Origin: Daphnia pulex
Lineage: Eukaryota; Arthropoda; Branchiopoda; Diplostraca; Daphniidae
Direction of reading: 5' to 3'
Assembly: GCF_021134715.1 (NCBI RefSeq)
Contig: NC_060025.1
Location: 6,634,001 to 6,698,000 of the forward strand
DNA length: 64,000 nucleotides
Below, one piece after another: positions 1-11,722 of this stretch (its first letter is position 1; each line of letters starts with the position of its first letter). Under the pieces are notes generated by a model, which saw nothing but the letters and a program-made list of their open reading frames with translations, did no database searches and was not told the DNA's origin. The translations under genes were made by a program, and so were the position numbers.

Positions 1-2
1 GA

Positions 3-2059
3 AAGTCCAAACCGGATTCCGAAGAGGATGTACCACCACCCGACAATCTAATCAGAATAGAATCAGCAATCAAATCCGGCTTCAACAGCAGCCACCCAAC
101 CACAGCAATATTCCTGGACATCTCGAAGGCGTACGACAACACATGGATAGAAGGACTCCTATTCAAACTTACAAAAGCAAACGTTAAAGGCCAAACCCTC
201 AAATGGTTACAAAATTTCCTTACCGGAAGAGGCATAAGGACAAGAGTGAACAACTACCTATCCGAAGAAAGAAAAATTTCCAAAGGAGTCCCTCAGGGAA
301 GTGTTCTCAGCCCACTCCTATTCAACGTAATGCTTGTGGACTTCCCAATCCCAGAAGAAGGATGCGAAACCTCCCTTTTCGCTGACGACATCGCAATATA
401 CTCCACGGCGAAAAACAAAGCAGCCACAACGATCCCACTCCAACAGCAACTAGGCAAAATAGAAGAATGGGCCACAAAATGGAACTTCAAATTCTCGGTT
501 AGTAAGTGTGCATCGCTGATATTCACCAGAAAACGAAACAAAGACCCACCACAACAGTTCAAACTCAACCGAGCCACTATAAGCGAAGTATTGCAGTATA
601 AATTCCTTGGCATCATCATGGACCACAAACTGTCATGGGAACCACAGATCCAAGCAACCACGAACAAAATACTCACAAGAGCCAACCTGATTCGTATGAT
701 GACTTACGGAAAAAACACCCTGAAAATTCCCCTACTCATCCGCATATTCAAAGCCATGATTAGGAGTGCATACGACTACGGATCTACCATCCTCACAACC
801 ATCCCAAAGACAAGACTTGATAAGCTGGAACAAGCACAACACCAAATTCTCCGCACAATCATTGGCTGCTTTAAATATACCCCCAAAGGAATACTGAACA
901 TCGAGACTGGCATATACCCAGTAAAGGATAGATGGGACCAACTTGCATACAACTACTTCCTCAGACTAAACGAAAAGCCATGGAACCCGGCATATGGCAC
1001 CATCCAAGAACTAACTAGAAGACAAACAACGTGGAAAACCAACAGCACCCCAGCAGCAATCACCCACTTAAGGAAACTGGACCCAACTGGCAAAATTTTT
1101 TTCAAAAGACCTCCCTCGCAGACACCTGAAGTGGAACCCCTCCCACCATGGAAACACTTCTCAATCCCAACGAACTACTTCCCCCTCACAAAGAAACAAG
1201 CCACAGAATCAAACCAAACAAACCAACTATTCAACTTACTCACTCGGAATCCAAACACCAACCACCTTGAAGTATACACTGATGGATCAGTGTGCGAGAC
1301 AACAAAAACTGCCAGCTAGGCATTCCACATACCTAGGAAGAAAGAAGACGAAGCTTGGTTACTGAAAAATTTCACAAATAGTTTCAACGCAGAGCTGTAT
1401 GCCATCAGACAAGCCCTATACCACCTCAACAAGTACGAGATGGACTCAGCCACCATCTTCACTGATTCAAAATCTTCCATTAAAGCAATATCCAACTTCA
1501 AATGGGAGTCAAGCCCAGCAATACCTGAAATAATCAAACAAATTTTCAATTTAAATGCTTCAGGGACCAGAATAACATTAACATGGATACCCTCACACAC
1601 CGCAATCGTTGGAAACGAAATCGCAGACCAACTGGCGACAAACATCCGGAAGAACTGACGCAACACCACTACAAAAACAATAACAAACAAAATTGATGTT
1701 AGGCAAAACATAGCAACAGCTAAAGCTAACCACAAAAACATCACGTTCCAGAAACTAAAAACACAATCAACAAACATGGCAGTGACTAACAGAGAATGTT
1801 TTGGATACTTACCATGGCACACCAATAAGAAAAGAACTATCCAATCAGCCTTGTTCCGACTACGCAGCGGCCACAACAAACTAAACCACTTCATCAGCAG
1901 ATTGGAACCAGAAACACTCGCAGATTGCCCAAACGGATGCCCTGAACGTGAGGAGGCGACACACGTACTCCTCCACTGTCAGCACTACACTGAAGCGAGG
2001 TCCGAAATGGAACGCAATCTCTCCCCCCTCAACATCCCTCCAGGACTACCGACAAGTTT
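3..2059 (+). pseudogene. I-type non-LTR retrotransposon ORF2 (RT-RNase H), decayed
   Basis: This is the 3' part of an ORF2 protein that copies element RNA into DNA at a nick. Reverse transcriptase comes first, with the SKAYD block, the GVPQGSVLSPLLFN block and the catalytic FADD box near 380-400. RNase H follows, with YTDGS near 1275 and TWIPSH near 1583. A C-terminal Cys/His motif (CPNGCPEREE) lies near 1930. RNase H after RT points to the I group rather than Jockey. The frame stays the same from about 42 to 2059 but is broken by TAG at 1317-1319 and TGA at 1656-1658. A one-base indel near 38-42 shifts the start (QTGFRRG in another frame). The 5' end lies outside the window, and the 3' end abuts a gypsy remnant near 2060, so no tail is seen. 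It is a dead copy. Confidence 0.85.
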
Positions 2060-4365
2060 TTTTATCAGGATTTGTTTCTTGTAGTCCTAGTATAATAGGG
2101 TTACACCAGTCTGATTCCATTTGCAGTTTTCTTAAATTGACATCGGACGTTGGTTGAAGAAAAAGCATAGGAATGTCGGCTTCTGGTTCAGGTGGACCCG
2201 TAGGATACCTAGAAAGAGTATCAGCATCTGAATGGAGACGACCACTCCGGTGGATTATCTCAATATCCAAATCCTGGAGTTGTAGACTCCACCGAGCTAG
2301 TCGTCCTGCTATTAAAATCTCTTTTTCGCATTAACCAACATAAGGCATATGATGATCAATGACTATTCGAATTTTACTACCCCACAAATAGATTTTAAGT
2401 TTATGCACAGCCCAATCCAATGCAAGGCATTCTTTCTCTGTAATTGAATAATTTGTTTCTGCCGAACTCAAAAGGCGGCTGGCATAAGCAAGGACTCGTT
2501 CTTCGCCATTTATACGATGTACAAGTACCACGCCAATACCATAATTACAAGCGTCACAGTGGAGTTCCATTGGCAGTGTATAATTGGGATGTCCTAAAAC
2601 CGGAGGTGATGTTAAGGCCGTCTTGAGGGTTTGAAAGCTTTTCTCTTGTACATCGGTCCATTCAAAGGGATGTCCTTTCTTGGTTAAGTTGGTCAGAGGT
2701 TTAGCAATACTGGCAAAATTTTTAATAAATCGACGGTAATATGAGCATAAACCAATAAAACTCAAAACATCCTTTAGTGACTTGGGAACAGGAAAATGGG
2801 TTACTGCATCGACTTTAGATGGATCTGGAGATAGACCCTCTCCACTCGACACATAGCCAAGAATCTTGAGACGAGTTACCGCGAAAACACATTTGGACAA
2901 CTTTAACTTTAGGTTAGCGTTTGACAGTCGTTCAAAGGCGGCATCAAGTCGTGTAAGATGTTGCGGAATTGAATCAGAGAAGACAACTATGTCATCCAGA
3001 TATACAAGACAGGAATTCCACTTTAGCCCCGCTAATAAAACGTCCATCATCCGTTGGAAGGTGCTAGGGGCATTTGTAAGGCCAAAGGGCATGACTTTGA
3101 ATTGGTATAGGCCGTCTGCCGTAATAAAGGCGGTCTTTTCACGGTCTTCGGGTTTCATCTGGACCTGCCAATATCCACTTTGTAGATCCATTAAGGAGAC
3201 ATATTTTGATCCTTCCAGTCTGCTTAGAGCGTCATCTATCCTAGGCAGCGGGTAGAAATCTTTGATGGTGATGGCATTCAGTCGACGGTAGTCGACGCAA
3301 AAACGCCAGGATCCGTCAGGTTTGCGTACTAAAACGACTGGAGCTGCAAAAGGACTTTGAGAATGCTCGATAACATCCGCTCGTCTAATCTTCTTCACTT
3401 GGGGCTCGATGATTTCCCTTTGTTTCCACGCACTTGGATAAGGGGCTGGGTGAACGGGCTGATTATTTCCGATATTGATTTCATGTTGAACTAAATTTGA
3501 AGAACCTAGATCGTCATCGCTAGTGGTAAAACAATATCGACGTTTATAAAGTAAATCCTTTATAGCCTGTCGATGTTCATCGAGCAGTTCGGTGTTGATC
3601 GAGTTCTCAAAATCGAAATCAATATCTTGGTCTTCGGGAGGCAGTGGACTTGTATCTGTAACTTCAACGTTCCCCCAATTTACTTCCTTTTCCGATCCAT
3701 TGAGGGGAATCAGAAAAATTAATCAATTGAACAACATCGGGTGGAGAGTCAGATTGATAACAAAACCGACCAACAGACAAACCCTTGTCAAGCATCACCT
3801 TAGAAGAGGGCTCAACCATTAAGAGTCCGACGTTTGTGGAAGCATTTTTCAGATTTGTCCGCTCCACAGCAATGGCCATCATGGAATGGGCTGGAATTGT
3901 TTGGGCTTCTTTGGCAAAGATGAAACTTGAGTGGACTGCCGGCTTTTTGTCCGAGCAATCAATGTCTCCTAAATGAAATGAAGCTTGTTCGGCCGTATAA
4001 TTGATTTTAATGGATATCAATTTACGCAACGTATCATTTCCTAATAATAAATCATAACCATATATTTGTAGCACAATTGCAGAGACTTCAACAACGATTT
4101 TATCAATAATAACTTTAATTTCAATTTTTCCCGATGGACGAGTACGCTGACCATCAGCCAACAGAATGTCAGGTCCTTCCCATGGCTGTAGAGGAATACC
4201 CAACATTTTACTTAAATAAGGGGAAACAACAGTAATTCCCGAGCCAGTATCAATAATTGCTTCTACCGGGTACTTGCCACAAATCATATTTTTAAATACC
4301 AATTTACTTCTGTCCAGTTGAGGTATCGCGAATAAGCCGTCGGTGGTGTTACCCCTTTTAACCAC
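2060..4365 (-). pseudogene. gypsy protease-RT-RNase H, frameshifted
   Basis: The aspartic protease segment (4365-3664) shows the active-site DTGS and the later GNDTLR block. Reverse transcriptase (3398-2331) carries FCVDYRRLN, MPFGLTNAP and the YLDD catalytic box (LVYLDDIVVF). RNase H begins with ELHCDACNYGIG. The frame is lost near 3675, between protease and RT, and again at least twice near 2270-2345 around the DHH block and the RWSLQLQ block. A short linker follows and then the sequence ends, so integrase is absent. This is a dead copy read opposite to both neighbours. Confidence 0.85.
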
Positions 4366-4926
4366 CGGCTTTAGTTTGAGGGTTTCGTGGAGGGATTTGA
4401 ATTAGGAGGAGTAGCCGGGTTTTTTTAACATCTATTAGCTAGATGACTCGGATCTCCACATCTATAACATTTTCGTGGCTGTTCCTGTTTACCACAATTA
4501 CGAGCAATATGTCCCGGCAGATGTCATTCGTTACAAATCGGTTTCCCATCAAACGTTCGTTTATTCCCTCCCTTAGTGAGTCCCCCGTTAGTCATCGAAT
4601 TCTTGTTGAACATATCACTCACAGCCTGAATGACTGTGGCAGAACCCTCCTCAATTTGACCCTGTACTTTTTTAATTTGGACCTCCAACTTATTCTCTAA
4701 CACCTCAACTTTCCGCTCCACTCCAGAAATGGCCATTTGTAATTGTTCTTGGGTAACAAACATAACAGACGTAGGTGGGAGGGCTTTGCTGGACCAATCG
4801 CTATTTTTTGCCAGATGGGATGCCTGGGAATATCGTTGGACAAGTTGAAAAATCGTCTGCGTGTTGGTGACTCCGTGTTCCACTAGGGGATAAATCCTTT
4901 TCATCAACAATGGGTTGAGGCCCCGC

Positions 4927-5401
4927 TGTCGAAAATATTCTCCAAACTTAATTCATTTGATTCATTTAACTTAACTCAAACCTCTCTTGTTTTCACCCCC
5001 CTTGCTTCCATCTTGCTCAACCCCCTTCTTTAACCTTCAACACCCTCCAGCTATTACAGATTCGCCTGTCCTTTGTTTTATTGTCTAAGCGTTTGTCACC
5101 CCTTGTCTGAACTTGTCTTACCAGTCTTGTCTGGACGTTCAACACGTCAAGTCTTTTCTCACCTCAGTCTGATCTTCTTGCTTGTCTCTCGCGGTTCTCC
5201 CTCTCTGAGCTGTGACTCTTTCTCTGGGTCTCATCGTTTGGCACAACAAGCGATGAGACTATTCACTCAGACTCAATCTCTTAATAAAAAAGCACACAAC
5301 GTAGGACTCAATCACGGTGTACGTATTTCCTTATTTCGCGTATTCCCGTAATTCTCCACTCGTAAGTTAGTCGCACATTTCTACCTCCTTTAATTCCGAC
5401 A
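4927..5401 (+). repeat. 5' LTR of gag-only BEL element
   Basis: The 475-bp LTR begins TGTCGAAAATATTC and ends TTAATTCCGACA. It matches 7537-8011 throughout by eye. AATAAA lies near 5282 and is a likely polyadenylation signal. Confidence 0.93.
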
Positions 5402-6064
5402 TTTTGGTGCCGTAACCAGGATTTGTTGGCCTAGCGTGGTCGGCAATATCTTCGTTCCTTGTGTTCATCTTTTAACTTTCGTGTGACTAACTCCTTTCTC
5501 GATTCTAAAGCTTTCTTCCCTGAAATTCTCATCGTCGGATGTTTGAATTTTCAAACTGATTCGCTCAGATTCAACACACGCGTGTCGAATCTTCTGGCTG
5601 CGCTCAGCCTCGTGTTATCGCTTCTACTCACTTCAGCCCGCGTGCTGACCTCGTGGCCAGACTTGGCCCATCGCCTCTCTCTCATCAGCCCGCGTGCTGA
5701 CCTCGTGGCCAAGCTTGGTCCTCTCCTTTTTCATAGCCCCCTCGTGCTACGATGATCTTCCTCTATCTCTGGTTGTCAGACGTGGCAACTCATGTTAGTA
5801 ACTGACAAACTAACACTACATCGAACCACGTGGCTACGTTCAGCTTCGTGGACACTCTCTCTCTTAGCCCCCTCGTGCTAATCTCGTGGCCAGACTTGGT
5901 TCAACTCGATCTCTTAGCCCCCTCGTGCTACGTTCTCTCTTGGCCAACCTCGTGGTCACACTTGTCTTGACTCTCGTTTCTGGATTGCCAATCCTGGCTT
6001 CCCTCGCTAGTAGCTGACAAGCTACCATCATCGTCTTCAACGTTCACCATTTCATTCGACAAAA
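5402..6064 (+). other. Leader of gag-only BEL element: primer-binding site and degenerate repeats
   Basis: Directly after the LTR, TTTTGGTGCCGTAACCAGG (5402-5420) has the TGG start expected of a tRNA primer-binding site. The rest of the leader is pyrimidine rich. From about 5630 to 5960 it holds several diverged copies of a unit with CGTGCTGACCTCGTGGCCA or CCCTCGTGCTA. Two related hairpin-like words, AGTAACTGACAAACTA near 5793 and GTAGCTGACAAGCTAC near 6009, are also present. The function of the repeats is unknown; packaging or dimerisation signals are possible. Confidence 0.55.
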
Positions 6065-7330
6065 ATGGCGAGCGTGGCTACTCTCACGTCCAAACGTGGC
6101 GGCAATCGCGGTGCGGTTACTCGACTCATCGCCAAAATATCCGACATCATCGCCGATGCTGCTATGGACAGAGACCGAAAAATCTACGAACTCAACAAGA
6201 AGTTGGAAGATCTTCACGACAAAATCAAGGTAGTTGAAACGCTCGATTCTGAAATCGTTGACCTATTACCCGCTGCTGACATGGAAGCTGAAATGTCCAA
6301 TGCTGGTACTACCAATGCTGTAGCGTACGACGCTCGCGACGCAGCAGAATTTACTCTCAAAACTCTGATGGATGAAAAAGCCGCAGAAGTAGCAGCAGCT
6401 GCTGCTGCCGATGCGGCTGCAGCAGCAGCTGCGAATCCAAATCCTCCAGCACCTACAGTCACTCCAACCATCAACGTTACTACTGCCACTGATTCGAGTC
6501 ATCTCCCCAAATTCAACCTTCCCGAATTTGACGGAAACATTCTTCTATGGAACGCATTCTGGGACGTCTTCGAAGTAGAAGTCCATCTAAAAACTAAGTA
6601 TTCTAATGCTACCAAATTCAACTTCCTTAATTCTCGATTGTCCAGTGACGCAAAAGCTCTTCTTCTCGGCCTTGTGCCAAGCAACGACAACTACACTGTC
6701 GCCGTCGATCTACTCAAAAAGCGTTTTGGCCAGCCGGCGAAAATCATCATGGCTCACATGCGAGCACTCACATCGTTACCTAACCCCGGCACTGATCGGG
6801 TTTCTCTCCGCAAATTCGTCGATTGTTTAGAGTCTCACATCCGTGGTCTCAAAGCTCTAAACAAGAAACCTGACTCATATGGCGATCTTCTCGTCTGCAT
6901 CCTCCTGGACAAACTATCGGCAGATCTGCGTCGTAACTTGGCTCGACAAAGTGACGCCGCAGAGTGGGATCTGGACACACTACGAAAAAGTCTCTTAAAG
7001 GAAATCGAAATTCTCGAGGACAGTGAGAGCTCACTCACTCACCCCTCTTCTTTTAAACAGCCACAAAAGCTCAACGTCTTGTTTTCAGGAGCCACTTCTT
7101 CAGCAAGGGAGTTCTCCAACCGAAAACTTCTTTGCCCCTTCTGCTCTGGCGTTCACTGGCCCACCGACTGCGACGTAGCAATCACTGTCGAAGCGCGATA
7201 CGAAATCGCAAAAGTCAAAAATCTTTGTTTCAACTGTCTAAGAAGTCATCCAGTCGGCGATTGTCCTTCAAAGTTCCGCTGCCGGAAGTGTCATCATGCT
7301 CATCACACGAGCCTCCACAAAGCTGAATAG
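6065..7330 (+). CDS. BEL/Pao Gag protein
   Basis: This 421-residue structural protein would coat the element's RNA in cytoplasmic particles. The N-terminal third is helical and Ala/Glu rich, including an alanine run near residues 108-125. A DUF1759-type gag core follows from about residue 150 (LPEFDGNILLWNAFWDVF). The C-terminus has cysteine/histidine zinc motifs: CPFCSGVHWPTDC near residue 357, then CFNCLRSHPVGDC and CRKCHHAHHTSLH. The frame is intact and ends with TAG just after the last motif. In full-length BEL elements the frame continues into protease and pol; here pol is missing. A short open frame at 7333-7584 runs into the 3' LTR and may be the scarred end of the lost pol region. Confidence 0.88.
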   Translation: MASVATLTSKRGGNRGAVTRLIAKISDIIADAAMDRDRKIYELNKKLEDLHDKIKVVETLDSEIVDLLPAADMEAEMSNAGTTNAVAYDARDAAEFTLKTLMDEKAAEVAAAAAADAAAAAAANPNPPAPTVTPTINVTTATDSSHLPKFNLPEFDGNILLWNAFWDVFEVEVHLKTKYSNATKFNFLNSRLSSDAKALLLGLVPSNDNYTVAVDLLKKRFGQPAKIIMAHMRALTSLPNPGTDRVSLRKFVDCLESHIRGLKALNKKPDSYGDLLVCILLDKLSADLRRNLARQSDAAEWDLDTLRKSLLKEIEILEDSESSLTHPSSFKQPQKLNVLFSGATSSAREFSNRKLLCPFCSGVHWPTDCDVAITVEARYEIAKVKNLCFNCLRSHPVGDCPSKFRCRKCHHAHHTSLHKAE

Positions 7331-7536
7331 AAATGCCGGTGTCCGTCACTACTTCCCCTCAAAAAAGCGATTTCTCTCTTCTTCTCCCCATCACCTTCTG
7401 CGAGCTTCCGTTCAACCTTCACGTAACTGAACCGGTTGAATCTCCAGCTGGAATATCAACCGGTCCAGCTCCAGCTTCATCTACAAGAACAACCCAATCT
7501 AGAGACGCCGACCAGCGGCTTCTTTCGCCCCGGGAG

Positions 7537-8011
7537 TGTCGAAAATATTCTCCAAACTTAATTCATTTGATTCATTTAACTTAACTCAAACCTCTCTTGT
7601 TTTCACCCCCCTTGCTTCCATCTTGCTCAACCCCCTTCTTTAACCTTCAACACCCTCCAGCTATTACAGATTCGCCTGTCCTTTGTTTTATTGTCTAAGC
7701 GTTTGTCACCCCTTGTCTGAACTTGTCTTACCAGTCTTGTCTGGACGTTCAACACGTCAAGTCTTTTCTCACCTCAGTCTGATCTTCTTGCTTGTCTCTC
7801 GCGGTTCTCCCTCTCTGAGCTGTGACTCTTTCTCTGGGTCTCATCGTTTGGCACAACAAGCGATGAGACTATTCACTCAGACTCAATCTCTTAATAAAAA
7901 AGCACACAACGTAGGACTCAATCACGGTGTACGTATTTCCTTATTTCGCGTATTCCCGTAATTCTCCACTCGTAAGTTAGTCGCACATTTCTACCTCCTT
8001 TAATTCCGACA
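7537..8011 (+). repeat. 3' LTR of gag-only BEL element
   Basis: Second 475-bp LTR, matching 4927-5401 by eye, preceded by the short purine run CGGGAG that could serve as polypurine tract. The direct repeat CCCGC follows at 8012-8016. Confidence 0.93.
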
Positions 8012-8556
8012 CCCGCAAGAGATGACGCACCTTCGTCTGTTCGGGTATGTTGGGGTCTATCTTGGAACACAATTAAACAACATTGTAGCAGTAAGTCATA
8101 ACAGGTTCGTCTGTCTGCTGGAAACGATTTCTTAACTTAGATTCGAGATCGTATTCATAGTTAGGGTCTCGAAAGGCCGCTAACAAAGCCCTTCCTCTTA
8201 ACGTCCCTTAACGCATCGTATGTCTGGGGTTGAGGGAATAGACTCACACACCATTGAAGAGCCACTTCCTCTAGACACATTCCCATATGAGTGAATCTTC
8301 TCCCGTGATCCCATAAATTATAGTTAGCCACCCTTTCAAACATATCAATCCAATGGGAAACATCCTCCCCAGCTTTTCCATAAAATAAGGAGGTTCCCGT
8401 TCCCGATTTGGGCGCCCTAGTACAATTTCAATCGGTGCTACACCCGGGACATTTTGTTCATCCCCCATTTCAAAATGAATAGCCACACAACAAATATCAC
8501 CTTTCCAAACAAATTCAAAATAAAGACAAAAGAATCAACTTAGCCGAAAATATGCG

Positions 8557-9811
8557 ATGACCACAGGAGATGAGAAAACAGCAGAACAGATGACCTCAGG
8601 ATACCAGCAACAGCAGAATGATTCATCAAAGTTTGATTCACTTGTCGAACCCAATGCAATCAATCAGATACAAGTATACCCTGCATCTCCACCATGTCAC
8701 GAATTTCGTGTACGACCGTATACTTGGCTGATGACGCAAGGGCGAAATGATACACACTAGTTAACGATAAACTCAATGCTGCTCTTAAAGACAGTCAAAG
8801 AGCCGATCGTCCACTACTGGTACAGACACTACCAGTAGATCGATGTAAAATCTATCTCAAAACAACACAGAGTTAGATAGTAGACGTTTAAAATGCAAGA
8901 CACAATAAGAGAGAGATTAAAGAACCAGCCCGAAGAAGCTCTGAAAACACTCTGTCGTTATTTGTGACCAAGGAGTAAAGAGGTAAATTTGTTAAGTGGG
9001 AGAAAAGGAATTTATTCTAGGAAAGTGATCAAGCCTACACACAACAATAATAGGAACGATAGGTAATTAGGGTCTAGGTCACCACACCAAAATACTTCCA
9101 AGAAAGACATACCAGAAAGAATGAAGAGACACACGGAAACGTTAGTAAATCGTGACAATACATTCTGCAACATTTTCTTGTTTCTTTCTGGCTCTTTTCA
9201 GCTTGCTAGTTTTTTTTCAATTTGAATGTTGGGTATAATCACCCACAAGTATTTGATTAAGGCCTTTACTTTCGTGTGGAGGAGACGGGGTAAGTGGGTT
9301 CGTGTGACGGAAATTACAGGTTTATGAAGTAGAGCGGTAAAGTGTTTATCCAGACAGCAGGCATTTTTTTTTTAATTTCAGAACTTGCCTAATAATTTGA
9401 TCTTAATCTAAATAAAAAATTTATCTCGGGCATTAACAATTTTCAGTAAGATATAGCCAGGCATTCAGCAAGATCATTTCCCTCTAAATTTGAACAACGA
9501 TATCCAAATAGGCAGATAGTAAGATGATATTCTTCTCAGGAAGACCGATAGTTTTTTTATTTATTTATTTTTTTTTTGCTTTACAAAGTAATTATGGAAT
9601 CCTAAACGCCTACTATTTGTAGTCGTTATAAAAATCAATTAGTAAGTTCTAAGACATTGGAATGAGCGTCCCAAAAGGCATATCATTTGCAATTACAAGG
9701 CTACAACTCACGCAGCGCTGTCTGTTTGAAAACGTCAAGCGTATCTGTACCAACACAACAATGAATATCACATTACTGAGTGAATTAATATCCAATCTAA
9801 TTCATTTTCAG
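8557..9811. other. No gene recognised; possible gypsy 5' end
   Basis: I see no convincing coding region here. The 8557-9200 part may be the leader or LTR of the gypsy remnant, but this cannot be shown without a second LTR. From 9350 to 9620 the sequence is AT rich with T runs. Confidence 0.4.
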
Positions 9812-10338
9812 AAAGCCGACGGCCAAGCATTTTGCCAGTGCCCGATATGTTCTCGGGCTCAACCATAAACCTGGTAGCCGGGCATCAGGCAGCCACGGAA
9901 GATAGTGAAGATGAGATCGAGGACGACATTCCTTGGCCTGCTCCCACAGAAAAAATCTCGTAAGTTAAAATACTGTATATGTAACGAATTCATTATAGTT
10001 ATTAAAAAATAATATAAATAATAATAATAATTTAAAAAAAAACAGGATCGTGAAAGGTTTTCCTCTGGTGTCGCCTTACATCGGCGTTAGCCCCACATTG
10101 TGCTACCTACTGAAGGAGAAGAAACCACTTTGCTGCTTACAACTCACTCAGGTAGAACTTTTACCCAGCGAAAAAAAAGTGCGCAAAGTTTTACCAATGG
10201 AATTTTTCGTCCATTGAATTAGATGTGCGAGCATTCGAGCCACCGGAGCGTCAAGGAATACAATTGGCCCAACAAAGTCATCATCCTGGCATCTGACTAC
10301 GCGTCGACGGGCATCTATAATTTTGTCATTCCGCTGAG
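9812..10338 (+). pseudogene. Slo2/KCNT sodium-activated potassium channel fragment (three exons)
   Basis: Three exon-like blocks (9812-9959, 10046-10151, 10223-10338) join in frame across GT/AG introns. The first reads SRRPSILPVPDMFSG and an acidic stretch, the second [14 protein letters not shown], the third KVIILASDYASTGIYNFVIP. The last two match my recollection of the linker that precedes the second RCK domain in Slo2 (Slack/KCNT) channels, which open on sodium binding. The donor after the third block looks damaged (CTGAGTACAT instead of CTGAG plus GT). No other channel exons occur: a gypsy element lies on one side and unrelated scraps on the other. I take it as a transposed or duplicated fragment, although the reading frames are still clean. 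Confidence 0.6.
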
Positions 10339-11722
10339 TACATTTTCCATGTCTGTTCAACTACTGTTGAACTACCATTGACCACCATAAAGGTTTCGAG
10401 TCGGAAATTTGAACTAACGACCGATCCGCATTCACTTTCGCCGTCTTTTCACCTTCTTTTATTCGATATAGTTCGATTCACTTTGCCGTCGTCTTCCTAC
10501 GTGTATTGCTTCCATTTCCATTATTGTTTTCTCTTTTTTTTCCCGACCTTTTGCACGATGACATTTGCCTGCACTGACATCCGAAAAATTCCGCTGTTCG
10601 TTTGCTTCTGTTTGCCCAGTGACTACTGACTTCCGATGGTCTACGTGATGTTTCCCCCAATAGTGATGCTAAAATTTAAAGACTACATAGAAAGTCTGTC
10701 TCTATTGATTTGGTTTCCAAGAAATTCAATGTTGGAATACCAAGTTTGAAATATCAATTTACGATCTATGCCATATTCAACGACGCATGACATTACTTTA
10801 AACACAAGAGTTAACACCTGTGTTGCGTGTTTGTTAGTCTAAGAGCGCCCCTCCTTTTAAATTCGTTATTCAAATCGCAAATCCCTGCTAGTGATAAAAA
10901 AATGTTGTGTCGGAAATAGACGATGGAAAGGATAGATACGTCAATACTCGACTCAAGTAAGGCCCTCTGAAAGTCACCAAGTTTTGACCTATTACATCTC
11001 AATTTGTAATTGACAGTCGTGAATTTGATGTGTAAAGGGGCAAAAAGATCCCAAAGATTTTAAAGTACAAGGAACTTTTACAGGTTGGCTTTCATTTACG
11101 AACCTTCATATGGAAACAATTTCACACGGATGTACCGATGCGCTCGTAACATCTCCCGTGCGTGGAACGAGGATTCTTCAACTCCCGCTTCTTCCACCTT
11201 CCGTAAAGAATCATTAACCAGGGGTCGGGAATTTTGACTGGCAGACTCCAGTGTCGAGCCGCCAACGGCTGATCAACCATGGTGGCGGGATTGGTTCTGG
11301 TGCCTTTACGGGACCGAATATCAACCAAAGTGATTAACCTCACTTTCTTATTTTTATGTTGGAAGAATCTTTAGCGAGTGTTGTGTGAATCTCGTAGGAA
11401 AATAAAATAGAACTGATAAACCAATATGACAAGTAGCAACGACATCGCTGGGTATTTGACTATTTGTGGACGATCAGCACCACCACCTGGATTATCGATG
11501 ACAGCAACGAGACGCTGGGCATCGATTGGGACGTGTCGCTGTAGACGCCGGAGCAGCGCCAACTTCTGGAACATGGCGGGATCCCGCGCCAAGTTCACGT
11601 CGCCCTTGGCGTCGTGTTCCACCATTCCACCATCCTCTACGACTTGTCATCTTTTTTAGGTACTCGTCATTTTTTTCCTCAATTTTTATGATGGGCGCTC
11701 ATTCTCAGATTGTAAATCGCAG
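10339..11722. other. No confirmed gene; scattered coding-like stretches
   Basis: The region has unremarkable sequence with two stretches that look like old coding DNA. Plus-strand 11443-11655 reads as protein-like sequence (DYLWTISTTTWIIDDSNETL, then EQRQLLEHGGIPRQVHVALG) but is broken by an in-frame TAG. Plus-strand 11100-11330 is similar in look but also broken. I could not assign either to a family. Confidence 0.3.

Larger units (their letters stand above)
4922..8016 (+). mobile_element. Gag-only BEL/Pao LTR retrotransposon with 5-bp target duplication
   Basis: The element runs from 4927 to 8011 and is flanked by the direct repeat CCCGC (4922-4926 and 8012-8016). It has two 475-bp LTRs starting TGTCG and ending CGACA, a leader, one gag frame and only about 200 bp between the gag stop and the 3' LTR. 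There is no protease, reverse transcriptase or integrase. The LTRs look the same base for base by eye, so the insertion is recent and must have used enzymes supplied by another element. It sits in the opposite orientation inside an older gypsy gag. Confidence 0.92.
4438..8486 (-). pseudogene. gypsy gag, interrupted by BEL insertion
   Basis: The N-terminal part (8486-8012) contains the retrotransposon gag core, with a MFERVANYNLW-like block and a WCVSLFPQP block, broken by a frameshift near 8330-8385. The remaining part (4921-4438) contains a coiled-coil-like region and two zinc knuckles. In the first knuckle the second cysteine codon is replaced by TGA (about 4519-4521); the second knuckle, CYRCGDPSHLANRC, is intact. 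The two halves are contiguous in frame once the BEL element and one CCCGC repeat are set aside, which dates the BEL insertion as later. Confidence 0.75.
2060..8556 (-). mobile_element. Ty3/gypsy LTR retrotransposon remnant, split by a younger BEL element
   Basis: Read on the minus strand, gag lies at 8486-8012 and continues at 4921-4438. Protease is at 4365-3664 and reverse transcriptase plus RNase H at about 3600-2066. No integrase is present; the element stops at the boundary with the I-type element near 2060, so its 3' part and 3' LTR are missing. No 5' LTR could be recognised between 8486 and about 9300, because there is no partner LTR to compare with. Gag is interrupted at 4922-8016 by the BEL element. 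The right boundary is approximate. Confidence 0.8.

Noticed and set aside
5073-5351. 92-codon frame in the BEL LTR, repeated at 7683-7961
   Set aside because: It is present twice only because it lies in both LTRs; it has no domain and is explained by the LTR.
6214-6489. Minus-strand Ala/Ser-rich frame
   Set aside because: It is the antisense shadow of the alanine-rich part of the BEL Gag frame.
8161-8486. Separate small genes on the minus strand
   Set aside because: Both frames are pieces of the interrupted gypsy gag.
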